From contig NZ_JAQPOK010000109.1 in assembly GCF_030068445.1 (NCBI RefSeq), positions 1 through 64,000 of the forward strand: a stretch of 64,000 nucleotides of DNA, given 5' to 3'. A program made the translations under genes and the position numbers. The DNA comes from Roseofilum halophilum BLCC-M91 (lineage in GTDB: Bacteria > Cyanobacteriota > Cyanobacteriia > Cyanobacteriales > Desertifilaceae). Below, piece by piece: positions 7,219 through 14,923 of this stretch. Position 1 is the stretch's first letter, and each line of letters starts with the position of its first letter. The notes beneath the pieces are model-generated. The model was not told the origin of the DNA. It did no database searches and was given only the letters and a program-made list of their open reading frames with translations.

Positions 7219-7925
7219 ACTTCATAGTGTCCGTTTAATAAGGATAGGGCGACAATGGGAGCAGTTACGGCTCTGAGGATGCGTTGACCGAGGGAAATGG
7301 GTTGAAACCCTGTGTTGAGGGCTTGTTGGACTTCGTGGGGAGTCCAGCCCCCTTCTGGCCCGGTGGCGATCGCGATCGATTCGCTAGGTGGGGGTAGAGG
7401 TAGGGCAAGCAGATGGGGGGCACTGGTGCGGGTAACGGCCAGGTAGCGATCGCTCCCGTCAGCAGTTTCTATGGCTTGAGCAAAGGAGAGGGGATCGGCG
7501 AGATCGGGAATATGCTGCCGTTCGCATTGTTCAGCCGCTTCTGTGGCAATGCGTCGCCACCGTTGCAGTTTTTGGGCGCTAGGTTTCAGCAGGGTGCGAT
7601 CGCTGATGACAGGGATAATCGACCTTACACCCAATTCAGTGCAACAACGGATAATCTCTTCAAACCCGTTTTTAGGTAAGGCAACCATCAGGGTAATGGC
7701 GATCGCCAGTTCCGTTTGGATCTCTATTGGTTCTAAGCGTTGTGCTGTTTCGAGATCCCGCAGTTCACTTAACCACCAGTCCGGTTGCATCAAGGCAATA
7801 AAGCGATCGCCCGGTTGCAGTCGCAGCACTCGACACAGATAATGCTGTTGCTGGGCAGTCAGCCGGATTATGTCATTATGGAGTTGTTCGGGGGCGATCG
7901 CCACCCTTTGCCATTGCGTCACCAT
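7176..7925 (-). CDS. rsmE: 16S rRNA (uracil(1498)-N3)-methyltransferase RsmE
   Basis: SPOUT-class methyltransferase that makes m3U1498 in 16S rRNA using S-adenosylmethionine. The N-terminal PUA-like part starts QWQRVAIAPEQL. The C-terminal trefoil-knot motifs are clear: ATGPEGGWTPHEVQQAL and SLGQRILRAVTAPIVALSLL. I chose ATG 7925 (MVTQWQRV; 249 residues), because the preceding residues back to 7970 are Ala/Ile-rich, partly encoded by HIP1-like DNA, and not expected in the family; ATG 7928 is adjacent. It overlaps the 3' end of the convergent AI-2E gene. Confidence 0.92.
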   Translation of the reverse strand: MVTQWQRVAIAPEQLHNDIIRLTAQQQHYLCRVLRLQPGDRFIALMQPDWWLSELRDLETAQRLEPIEIQTELAIAITLMVALPKNGFEEIIRCCTELGVRSIIPVISDRTLLKPSAQKLQRWRRIATEAAEQCERQHIPDLADPLSFAQAIETADGSDRYLAVTRTSAPHLLALPLPPPSESIAIATGPEGGWTPHEVQQALNTGFQPISLGQRILRAVTAPIVALSLLNGHYEVYSSACSSCSEGAN

Positions 7926-8147
7926 CATTGCTATAGCGATCGCGGCAGCGATGCAGAGCATTATCGCCAAAAATTATATCAAATTCGGTCAATGGGTATA
8001 AGTTTAGGAATCGGCTTTTTCTTGTTATCCTTAAGGAAGTTCGGAGACTTGCATCAACCGAGGGAGAAAAACCGAACCTGACATTTAACGAAAGTTTGTT
8101 AGATTGAATTCATCAAACAAAGGTAAGTTGTTTAGGAGGTTTATATT

Positions 8148-8585
8148 ATGCCTTTAGTTCGTTGGGAACCGTTCCGGGAAATCGATACTTTACAACGGCA
8201 AATGAATCGCTTGTTTGATGATTTAGTGCCCAAAGAAGATCTTTATCACCACAGTTCTTTCCTACCGGCGGCTGAACTGCATGAAACCCCTGAAGCCTTT
8301 GAAATTAAATTAGAAGTTCCGGGTATGAAACCGGAAGACCTCGATATTCAAGTGACGGCTGAAGCGGTTTCTATTTCTGGCGATCGCCGCAGCGAAAACA
8401 CCACTGAAGAGAAGGGGGTAACTCGCTCAGAGTTTCGCTATGGTCAGTTCCAAAGAGTGATTCCTTTACCCAACCGGGTTCAAAACAATAATGTGGAAGC
8501 GGAATATAAGGATGGAATTTTGCACTTGACGTTACCGAAGGTTGAAGAAGAACAACACAAGGTCGTTAAGGTGAAAGTGGGTTAA
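8148..8585 (+). CDS. hspA: Hsp20 / alpha-crystallin small heat-shock protein
   Basis: A 145-residue ATP-independent chaperone. The N-terminal MPLVRWEPFREIDTLQRQMN and the alpha-crystallin domain (about 40-135) are typical. Within that domain VPGMKPEDLDIQV and the later YKDGILHLTLPK are hallmarks. The tail ends VKVKVG, a weak version of the C-terminal IxI motif. A strong ribosome site AGGAGG (8134-8139) lies 8 bases before the ATG. In cyanobacteria hspA is induced by heat and light and protects thylakoids and phycobilisomes; no CIRCE element was found upstream, so control is not of the HrcA type as far as can be seen. The gene symbol is by similarity. Confidence 0.93.
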   Translation: MPLVRWEPFREIDTLQRQMNRLFDDLVPKEDLYHHSSFLPAAELHETPEAFEIKLEVPGMKPEDLDIQVTAEAVSISGDRRSENTTEEKGVTRSEFRYGQFQRVIPLPNRVQNNNVEAEYKDGILHLTLPKVEEEQHKVVKVKVG

Positions 8586-8600
8586 GGTTAGCCTAACATC

Positions 8601-8629
8601 GGGTGCGTTACGCTTGCGCTAACGCACCC
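8601..8629. repeat. GGTGCGTTA palindromic repeat after hsp20
   Basis: GGGTGCGTTA (8601-8610) and TAACGCACCC (8620-8629) form a 10-bp stem with a 9-base loop. It lies 15 bases after the hsp20 stop and may serve as its 3' hairpin; no T-run follows. Same family as 5811-5837 and 61491-61518. Confidence 0.75.
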
Positions 8630-8749
8630 TACTGCTATAGAGCGCAGCGCTATACAGCGCTTTTCGATGTTATGAGGTACAGTTATCGAAAGTTTAAGGG
8701 TTGAGTGCCTTCCCATGAAAAGCCTGAAAAATGGGGATTATAGCGTGAA

Positions 8750-8805
8750 AAATGGTTTTCCCATTACCCATTACCCATTACCCTTCTGCCGCGCGAAGCG
8801 CTGTA
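8750..8805. repeat. Heptamer array in a dispersed flank (3 copies)
   Basis: AAATGGTTTTCCC is followed by three ATTACCC units and then TTCTGCCGCGCGAAGCGCTG. The same flanks occur at 25339-25380 around one ATTACCC unit, so the two loci differ in heptamer copy number. Confidence 0.8.
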
Positions 8806-8820
8806 ATTTGGTGCTTTAGG

Positions 8821-8874
8821 AGTGCGAGCGTCTCGCTCCCTAGAGAAAGGCAGCGAGCAAGATGCTCGCACTAC
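8821..8874. repeat. REP-like double palindrome
   Basis: GAGCGTCTCGCTC (8826-8838) and GCGAGCAAGATGCTCGC (8853-8869) are two palindromes about 15 bases apart. The same two-palindrome arrangement, with changed stem bases, occurs at 14053-14116 and 26718-26777. It lies in the gene-free strip between hsp20 and cysQ (8586-9051), where no gene was found. Confidence 0.7.
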
Positions 8875-8878
8875 ATAT

Positions 8879-8910
8879 ACTGCCTCATTTTAGCTGTGTC
8901 ACGACAATAC
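8879..8910. repeat. Solo MITE end
   Basis: ACTGCCTCATTTTAGCTGTG, followed by TCACGACAATAC, matches in inverted orientation the terminal repeat of the two MITE-like elements at 5575-5810. No partner end is seen nearby. Confidence 0.5.
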
Positions 8911-9051
8911 AAAACCACTTGAGATCATCAAGATATAGGGGTGGGTTTACGAGATCTTTGGTTTTTCTTGCCAGATCTAGGTCAACCCGCCCCTACGGAG
9001 TTTCTCCCTTTTTTAAGGGGAGGAATGAGGGGGAGCTTGCGCCTACGGAAA

Positions 9052-10011
9052 CTAATTGTTCAAAACGGCGATAATCTTCTCGTGCAACACGCCATTACTG
9101 ACGACAACGCCACGATTATCGATCATTTTCTGCCCCTCAGCAAAGTTGAGGGGTTTTCCATACATATCGGTCACCTTTCCTCCGGCTTCTTCAACAACGA
9201 TCGCACCAGCAGCATGATCCCAAATATTTTCCCGATAATCGGGATATTTGGGGGAGGGTAAGCGCAAGTATAGAGCGGCTTTTCCAGAGGCAACAATGCC
9301 ATATTTGGCTTGGGAGTCCACCCGCACCGATGCGGCGGTAATGCCGACGGCTTGAGCCATGGCATTTTGCCGAGATTGGTCGCCATGGGCGGCTTCTACG
9401 CTTTCCACAAAGCGCAAATTTTCTGTATCGTCGGGACTGACGACATGGATGGGTTGCAGTTCTCCTCCCGCTAAGGGCTTCATTTGCGCTCCTTCTCCGC
9501 GCACGGCAACGTAGAGCATACCCGGTTCGGAACCTTCGACGGGCATGGCGGGACAGGCTAAAACGCCGACCTTGATATCCCCGTCTTCAATGAGGGCTAG
9601 AGCCACGGCATACTGATCTTGACGCAAAAAACCTTTTGTGCCGTCAATGGGGTCTAGTGTCCAATATCGGGGGGATACAGAGCCATTTCCGCGATCGATC
9701 CAGTCGGTTACTTGGTCGGCGGTGGCATCGGGGATTATGTTTTGCACATAACCGAGCATTTTGTTGAGGGTGTCGGCCATTTCCGGTTTGCGTAGCTCGG
9801 TTGCGTCTTCTTCCCCGACAACGGGATCGTTGGGGAAGGTTTCGGCCAATGCTTTGCAGATTATGGCTTGGGAGCCGTAATCGGCGACGGTTACGGGACT
9901 TTTATCTTGTTTTTCGATCGCCTCTGGAATGTCTTGGCGTACCTGCTGACAGAGTTTTGCGGCTAAGATGGCCGCTTCCATGGCTACCTGTTTTTCGCGA
10001 TCGTAGGACAT
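9052..10011 (-). CDS. 3'(2'),5'-bisphosphate nucleotidase (CysQ/HAL2 type)
   Basis: A 319-residue Mg-dependent, lithium-sensitive phosphatase of the inositol monophosphatase superfamily. It hydrolyses 3'-phosphoadenosine 5'-phosphate (PAP) to AMP, relieving inhibition of sulfotransferases and PAPS enzymes. Metal and phosphate motifs are present: GEE (66-68), WTLDPIDGTKGFLR (117-130) and WDHAAGAIVVEEAGGKV near the C-terminus. The length and the D-x-G-N insert match the HAL2 branch better than inositol monophosphatase. The window also holds two sulfotransferase-type genes (44765 and 62348), whose by-product PAP would be its substrate; this link is by pathway, not linkage. Confidence 0.88.
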   Translation of the reverse strand: MSYDREKQVAMEAAILAAKLCQQVRQDIPEAIEKQDKSPVTVADYGSQAIICKALAETFPNDPVVGEEDATELRKPEMADTLNKMLGYVQNIIPDATADQVTDWIDRGNGSVSPRYWTLDPIDGTKGFLRQDQYAVALALIEDGDIKVGVLACPAMPVEGSEPGMLYVAVRGEGAQMKPLAGGELQPIHVVSPDDTENLRFVESVEAAHGDQSRQNAMAQAVGITAASVRVDSQAKYGIVASGKAALYLRLPSPKYPDYRENIWDHAAGAIVVEEAGGKVTDMYGKPLNFAEGQKMIDNRGVVVSNGVLHEKIIAVLNN

Positions 10012-10128
10012 AGTTGCCTTAATGAGTTGTCATTTTTTGAAGATATCGTTTCTATCTTGGCAAGAGGATGGGCTGGTGTCACTACATCCGAGGGGCGATC
10101 GGTGGTTCGCTGTTTTGATATTCCCCGC

Positions 10129-11484
10129 TCAAAAAGACGGGGCTTTTTGGATAAGCTGCTCTCCAGTTAAGCTAAAGGCGCGGGTTTCGGTGATTTTTAC
10201 TTTTACCAATTGACCCTTGAGTTGGTTAATATCTCCGGTAAAGAATGTTAAGCGGTTGCCGTCCGTGCGTCCCATGACTTGGGTTTGATCCTTGGGATTT
10301 TGGTCTTCAACTAGGACAGTTTCTATGCGTCCGAGATAGCGCTGCGATCGCGCCTGGGCTTTAATGGCGACTAAATGATTCAGCCTCTGGAGGCGATCGC
10401 TCTTCACTTCCTCACTTAACTGATTTTCCCATACCGCCGCCTCCGTCCCCGGTCTGGGAGAATAGGCCGCCGTATTGAGCTGGTCAAAGCCAATATCCTC
10501 GACCAACTCTAGGGTATGCTCAAACTGCTCCTCCGTTTCTCCGGGAAATCCCACAATTGCATCGGCACTAATGGAGGCATCTGGCATAACGTCGCGAATC
10601 TTGTCAATAATGCGGCGATACTTCTGATGGGTATACCCGCGCCGCATGGCCTTGAGAACCTGATTATCCCCAGACTGAAAGGGAATATGAAAATGTTTAC
10701 ACACTTTCGGCAATTCGGCACAAGCGCGAATTAAGCGCTCCGTGAAATAGCGAGGATGACTCGTAGCAAACCGAAGCCGCTCAATTCCTTCCACATCATG
10801 GACAAAATAGAGCAAATCGGTAAACGTATTCTCCCGTCGTCCTTGGGGGGTAATTCCCGGTAAATCCCGACCATAAGCATCAATGTTTTGTCCCAACAGA
10901 GTCACTTCCTTATATCCCTGTTGGCCCACCTGCTCCATTTCTGCTCGAATCGCTTGGGGAGTCCGAGATTGTTCTACCCCTCTGACTCCAGGAACCACAC
11001 AATAGGAACAGCGCTCATTGCAGCCATAAATCACATTCACCCAAGCCGTAATCTTGCTATCGCGCCGGGGTTTGGTGATATCCTCCATAATGTGAACCGG
11101 TTCCGTGGCCACCACCTGATTCCCCTCTAGGACTTGCTCCAACAAATCCCCTAAGCGGTTCGCATGTTGGGGCCCCATGACTAAATCGAGTTCCGGAACC
11201 CGACGCAAGAGGGCTTCCCCTTCCTGTTGGGCCACACATCCAGCTACAATCAGGGTTAAATGGGGGTTTTCTTGTTTGCGTTTGGCTTGTCTTCCCAGAT
11301 AAGAATAGACTTTTTGCTCGGCATTATCACGAATGGTACAGGTATTGTAGAGAATCAAATCCGCTTGATAGGGGTCTTCCACGGATTCAAAGCCGATATC
11401 GTCAAGAATGCCGGCCATGCGCTCCGAGTCGGCCTTGTTCATTTGGCATCCAAAGGTAGTAATGTGATAACGACGGTGAGTCAT
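10129..11484 (-). CDS. miaB: tRNA-2-methylthio-N6-dimethylallyladenosine synthase MiaB
   Basis: A 451-residue radical-SAM methylthiotransferase that converts i6A37 to ms2i6A37 in tRNA. The N-terminal MTTase domain has Cys13, Cys49 and Cys83 for one 4Fe-4S cluster. The radical SAM motif is CNERCSYC with Cys155, Cys159 and Cys162. A C-terminal TRAM domain follows (about 380-448, ending near the [10 protein letters not shown] segment). The order and length match MiaB rather than RimO or MtaB; the start [10 protein letters not shown] is also typical of MiaB. It is separated from upstream genes by a short spacer with GGGGACA-type repeats. Confidence 0.97.
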   Translation of the reverse strand: MTHRRYHITTFGCQMNKADSERMAGILDDIGFESVEDPYQADLILYNTCTIRDNAEQKVYSYLGRQAKRKQENPHLTLIVAGCVAQQEGEALLRRVPELDLVMGPQHANRLGDLLEQVLEGNQVVATEPVHIMEDITKPRRDSKITAWVNVIYGCNERCSYCVVPGVRGVEQSRTPQAIRAEMEQVGQQGYKEVTLLGQNIDAYGRDLPGITPQGRRENTFTDLLYFVHDVEGIERLRFATSHPRYFTERLIRACAELPKVCKHFHIPFQSGDNQVLKAMRRGYTHQKYRRIIDKIRDVMPDASISADAIVGFPGETEEQFEHTLELVEDIGFDQLNTAAYSPRPGTEAAVWENQLSEEVKSDRLQRLNHLVAIKAQARSQRYLGRIETVLVEDQNPKDQTQVMGRTDGNRLTFFTGDINQLKGQLVKVKITETRAFSLTGEQLIQKAPSF

Positions 11485-11671
11485 AGGGGTTTAGACTGGA
11501 TAGGGGACAGGGGACAGGGGACGGTTAATATACCCCATTTTTGCTTTTTTGAGGTACATCTCGATCCCCCTCAATCCCCCTCTTGAAAAGCAGGGGGGGT
11601 TCATTTTCACAAATTATACCGCAAAAAGCTTGAATCTCTTGCTAATTGCTCATCCCCAGGTTTGACTTCCC

Positions 11672-12007
11672 TTATTCGAGATAGGCATTGAGATCTTCAA
11701 TGACACGGGTCAGTTCAGCTTCCGTACTCAGGCGCAGGCGATCGCTCTTCAGGGTCACTAACACCTTAGCCGCAAAGGGACTGGCATAGATATTCGGATT
11801 ACAGAATACCTCTAGGAAAACCTCCCCATTATGGCGGTATTCCATGGGAGGTTGAGGCGCTTTTCGCCCTGAAGTCACCGGGTGGGCCGCAGAAGCTTTG
11901 AGGGTGTCCATCAATTGATTAATTGCCCCTTTTAGATCTTGGGCAGCTTCAGGAGTAAAATTAAAAGAGACGGAGCCTTGGGCAAAGTTAAGGGTCAGTT
12001 GGGTCAT
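11672..12007 (-). CDS. Conserved small cyanobacterial protein of unknown function
   Basis: A 111-residue soluble protein from ATG 12007 (MTQLTLNFAQGSVSFNF). No signal peptide, membrane helix or known catalytic motif is visible; the sequence alternates beta-like and amphipathic segments and ends ELTRVIEDLNAYLE. A longer frame to 12073 would start inside the promoter region of the divergent CDF gene and is less likely. The compact, well-mixed composition suggests a real gene. I do not assign a function. Confidence 0.7.
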   Translation of the reverse strand: MTQLTLNFAQGSVSFNFTPEAAQDLKGAINQLMDTLKASAAHPVTSGRKAPQPPMEYRHNGEVFLEVFCNPNIYASPFAAKVLVTLKSDRLRLSTEAELTRVIEDLNAYLE

Positions 12008-12049
12008 AAATGGTAAACCAGATGAGACTATTGTATATGCTTGAAGATT

Positions 12050-12943
12050 ATGGTGAAGGATATTCGCTCTCAAGTCCGTCAGGTTCTCTTAATTACGTTA
12101 GGACTCAATGTACTGGCGTTGTTAATTAAGGTCGCGGTCAGTTGGAAAACTGGGTCGTTGAGTTTGTTGGCCGATGCGCTCCATAGTATCACTGATAGTG
12201 CCAATAATGTATTGGGATTAGTGGCGAATCAACTAGCTTCCCCCGAACCCGATCGCGAACATCCCTATGGACATCAGAAATTTGATGCCATTGGCGCTTT
12301 GGGCGTTTCGGCGTTTTTGGGTTTTGCGTGTTTTGAAATTGTCTCTAGTTCAGTCGAGCGTCTGATGTCTGAAGCCGATCCCCTAACGATCGCCTTCCCC
12401 GATCTCTGGATTTTGCTGATTGTTTTAGGGATTAATATTTTTGTCGCCTTTTATGAACGGGGAGTAGGACAACGCATTGGTAGTGGGATTTTAGTCGCCG
12501 ATGCCAAACATACCATGAGTGATGTTTGGGTAACCATTATGGTTTTAGGTGGATTGATTGGCGTGGTGTTAGGATATCCCCTCCTCGATGTCTTGTTAGC
12601 ATTTCCGGTGGCTGTATTGGTGTTTTATAGTGGCTGGGAAGTCCTCAAGGATAATTTACCTTGGCTCGTGGATGAAATCGCGATCGCCCCTGAAGCCATT
12701 CACGATACAGTCATGGAAGTCCCAGGGGTCATCAACTGTCATGATATTGCTTCGCGGGGTGTGGTTGGTCGTCAAGTCTTTATTGAAATGCATTTAATTG
12801 TTGATGCGATTGATGTGGCCAGTTCCCATGAAATTACCGAAGCTGTAGAAGCCCATTTAGAGGATAAATATCACCCCGTCCGCGTTCTCATTCATGTGGA
12901 ACCCCCTGATTATCATTGCGATCGAATTACGTTTCAACCGTGA
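12050..12943 (+). CDS. Cation diffusion facilitator (CDF) transporter
   Basis: A 297-residue metal/proton antiporter from ATG 12050. There are about six helices in the first 200 residues and a C-terminal cytoplasmic dimerisation domain (about 205-297). Metal-site sequences are seen in helix 2 (LLADALHSITDSANN, Asp42/His45/Asp49) and helix 5 (VADAKHTMSDVWV). The cytoplasmic HPYGHQKFDAIGAL loop is also characteristic. Substrate is probably Zn, Fe, Co or Mn; the sequence alone does not decide. A TTG at 12041 would add three residues. It is divergent from the small conserved gene at 11672. Confidence 0.92.
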   Translation: MVKDIRSQVRQVLLITLGLNVLALLIKVAVSWKTGSLSLLADALHSITDSANNVLGLVANQLASPEPDREHPYGHQKFDAIGALGVSAFLGFACFEIVSSSVERLMSEADPLTIAFPDLWILLIVLGINIFVAFYERGVGQRIGSGILVADAKHTMSDVWVTIMVLGGLIGVVLGYPLLDVLLAFPVAVLVFYSGWEVLKDNLPWLVDEIAIAPEAIHDTVMEVPGVINCHDIASRGVVGRQVFIEMHLIVDAIDVASSHEITEAVEAHLEDKYHPVRVLIHVEPPDYHCDRITFQP

Positions 12944-12967
12944 GCCGATCCCGATCGTTTTTCAAAG

Positions 12968-13017
12968 TTTTCCACAAAATGGGTTGTTTTTCCACAGTTT
13001 CCCGGTGCTTTTCCACA
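12968..13017 (+). promoter_or_regulatory. Cluster of three DnaA-box-like sites
   Basis: TTTTCCACA occurs exactly at 12968-12976, 12988-12996 and 13009-13017, all on the plus strand. Starts are spaced 20 and 21 bases, about two helical turns. TTTTCCACA is the consensus DnaA box of cyanobacteria. The cluster lies in the 161-base gap between the CDF gene and the binding-protein gene. No dnaA or dnaN is in the window, so whether this is an origin, a DnaA-titration site or a regulatory site is open. Confidence 0.55.
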
Positions 13018-13104
13018 ACTTCATGAGGATAGATTCGAGGATCTACAAACTGGATTAGACTTGAGTATGATCGATCAGATTGGTTAATCCGGTAAGAAAC
13101 AACA

Positions 13105-13998
13105 ATGAAACGAAATTTAGCGATCGCCGCCCTAACTCTCCTATTTTCAGGTAGCCTATCCCTACCCAGTTGGGCCGAAACAGTGATGGAAAAAGTCATG
13201 CGTACAGGAGTCCTCACAGCAGGAACCCGAACCCATACAGTTCCCTTTGCTTATATTAATGAACAAGAAGAGTTAGTGGGCTATTCGATTGACATGCTTG
13301 ACCGAATTCGACAAGAAATGGAAGCCCAACTCGGTAAAGAAATCACCTTAGAATTAGTGGAAGTAACTCCCGATACTCGGATTCCTGCCATTACGAATCA
13401 CACCGTTGATTTGGTCTGTGGAGTCACCAGTTTTACTTGGGATCGGGATATTTTTGTAGACTTTTCTCTCAGTTATGCCGTCACCGGTACTCGTTTATTA
13501 GTCAAGCAAGGGGATACATTAGGGTCGCCAGAATCTTTAGAAGGAAAAAAAGTCGGCGTATTGCTGGGAACCACTAACGAGCAGGTGATTCAACTCATTC
13601 AACCGGATGTGGATCTGGTTCCCATGCGCGGTAGTGCGGAAGGATTAACCGCTCTACAAGAAGGAGAAATCGATGCCTTTGCTTGGGATGGGATTCTCTT
13701 AGAAGGATTACGGAAAACGGCTGGCGATCCCGATGAGTTCAGCGTTGTACCGGAAATTCCTTATACCCGTGAAGGGATTGCCTGTATGATGCCCGAAGAT
13801 AACTCTACCTTCCGCGATCTGGTGAACTATACCCTGGCTAAATTCATGCAAGGTTACCTGATGGAGCGCCCAGACGATGTAGCCGTGGTTAATCGCTGGT
13901 TTGGCCCAGAAGGGGTGACTCCTGTGAACGAAGAGTTAGTGGTTGAGTTTTTCCGAGATATTATTGATACTCATAGTCAAGTCCCGATCGCCCCATAG
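13105..13998 (+). CDS. Extracellular amino-acid-type solute-binding protein (family 3)
   Basis: A 297-residue periplasmic binding protein of the PBP2/SBP_bac_3 type. A signal peptide covers residues 1 to about 24 (hydrophobic core IAALTLLFSG, cleavage after PSWA). The mature part has the typical bilobal signatures: VGYSIDMLDRI, VDLVCGVTSFTWDR, and a later ALQEGEIDAFAWDGIL. No permease or ATPase gene is next to it, so it may serve a distant amino-acid ABC transporter or a sensor. The ligand is probably an amino acid, by family. The DnaA-like cluster lies within its upstream region. Confidence 0.88.
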   Translation: MKRNLAIAALTLLFSGSLSLPSWAETVMEKVMRTGVLTAGTRTHTVPFAYINEQEELVGYSIDMLDRIRQEMEAQLGKEITLELVEVTPDTRIPAITNHTVDLVCGVTSFTWDRDIFVDFSLSYAVTGTRLLVKQGDTLGSPESLEGKKVGVLLGTTNEQVIQLIQPDVDLVPMRGSAEGLTALQEGEIDAFAWDGILLEGLRKTAGDPDEFSVVPEIPYTREGIACMMPEDNSTFRDLVNYTLAKFMQGYLMERPDDVAVVNRWFGPEGVTPVNEELVVEFFRDIIDTHSQVPIAP

Positions 13999-14022
13999 CC
14001 TCCCTTTCAAGGGAATGATTTG

Positions 14023-14117
14023 ATATCAAGTTCGGTTAATCGGAAAAGAGAAGCGGGCAAGATGCCCGCACTCCTAGAATCAGTTGATCTTACTGGAGTG
14101 GGAGCGTCTCGCTCCCT
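14023..14117. repeat. REP/BIME-like element, copy 1
   Basis: Starts ATATCAAGTTCGGTTAAT, then palindromes GCGGGCAAGATGCCCGC (14053-14069) and GGGAGCGTCTCGCTCCC (14100-14116). The reverse complement of 26685-26806 has the same order, including the TTGATNTTACTGGA linker between the palindromes. Bases 14042-14059 are identical to 6017-6034 beside the RAYT remnant. Confidence 0.75.
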
Positions 14118-14220
14118 AGATTTTTACTTCGGGTAATGATGCCAAATCTGCTGGTTGGAGAAAGTTTTCCCCGATATTCCGTAGAGATTTCCAGACCATT
14201 ACCCATAACCGAAGTTTAAA

Positions 14221-14248
14221 AAAACCCTGACTATTAAATCAGGGGTTT
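14221..14248 (-). terminator. Rho-independent terminator of the HNH gene
   Basis: Read on the minus strand, AAACCCCTGA and TCAGGGTTTTTTT pair around TTTAATAG, with the T-run completing the signal. It overlaps the TAA stop of the HNH gene. Confidence 0.8.
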
Positions 14249-14744
14249 AGATACCAATTACATATTTTTTCCATTCTTGATGTGTACCGCTCGTCACATG
14301 CTTGTGCAGCTCAAAATAGAGGCTGCTGTAGGGTTTTCGCGGGGAATGAGATAAAATCATCAAGGCCTCTTCAGGAGTCCGGTTACCTTTTCTGACATTA
14401 CAGCGTACACAGGCCGTGACTAAGTTTTCCCAAGTCTCACCTCCTCCGCGCGATCGCGGAATCACATGATCGAGGGTTAACCCATCTCCCTTCTGTCCAC
14501 AATATTGACAGCAATGGGAATCCCTGTATAAGATATTTCGGCGTGTCAAAGGAATTTCTTTATAGGGAACTCGGATATAGTGCCGCAGTCGAATTACGGT
14601 TGGTAAGGGAAAACCAGGACACAACAACTTACCATTGTGTTCTACTTGTTCGGCTTTTCCCTTGAGCAACAAAACAACCGCCCGTCGCCAGGTAGCGATG
14701 TTGAGCGGTTCGTAAGAGGCATTTAACACCAGAACCTTGCTCAT
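14247..14744 (-). CDS. HNH endonuclease family protein
   Basis: A 165-residue protein from ATG 14744 ([20 protein letters not shown]). This is a widespread bacterial/cyanobacterial HNH family with a conserved N-terminal segment (1-60). The HNH core shows Cys79 and Cys82, Asp92-His93 ([11 protein letters not shown]), Asn107, and Cys112 and Cys115 followed by Asn116. All zinc and catalytic positions are present, so nuclease activity is likely; cellular role is unknown. The frame is open to 14840, but the first 32 codons run through TAATGGG repeats and a hydrophobic stretch and are unlikely to be translated. Confidence 0.88.
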   Translation of the reverse strand: MSKVLVLNASYEPLNIATWRRAVVLLLKGKAEQVEHNGKLLCPGFPLPTVIRLRHYIRVPYKEIPLTRRNILYRDSHCCQYCGQKGDGLTLDHVIPRSRGGGETWENLVTACVRCNVRKGNRTPEEALMILSHSPRKPYSSLYFELHKHVTSGTHQEWKKYVIGI

Positions 14745-14797
14745 GGATATAATGAATTGCAAAAATATTTTCACATAGCGTAGCACATTGTTGGGCA

Positions 14798-14836
14798 GAA
14801 GGGTAATGGGTAATGGGCAGAAGGCTAATGGGTAAA
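14798..14836. repeat. TAATGGG heptamers with GGGCAGAAG units
   Basis: Two blocks of GGGCAGAAGG followed by TAATGGG units. The sequence is the reverse complement of the CCCATTACCC-TTCTGCC junction seen at 8774 and 25351, so it belongs to the same family. Confidence 0.65.
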
Positions 14837-14923
14837 CCATTCTGAAAATAATCTAGAATTTTCTCGGTTTTCCTAAAAAAACATAAAATTTATACTAAAA
14901 TCTAAATAAAAATTCTGAAATTT

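Noticed and set aside
10112-10141. Plus-strand CCCCGCTC...GACGGGGCTTTTT hairpin
   Set aside because: Looks like a terminator, but no plus-strand gene ends there; it overlaps the 3' end of miaB, which runs the other way.
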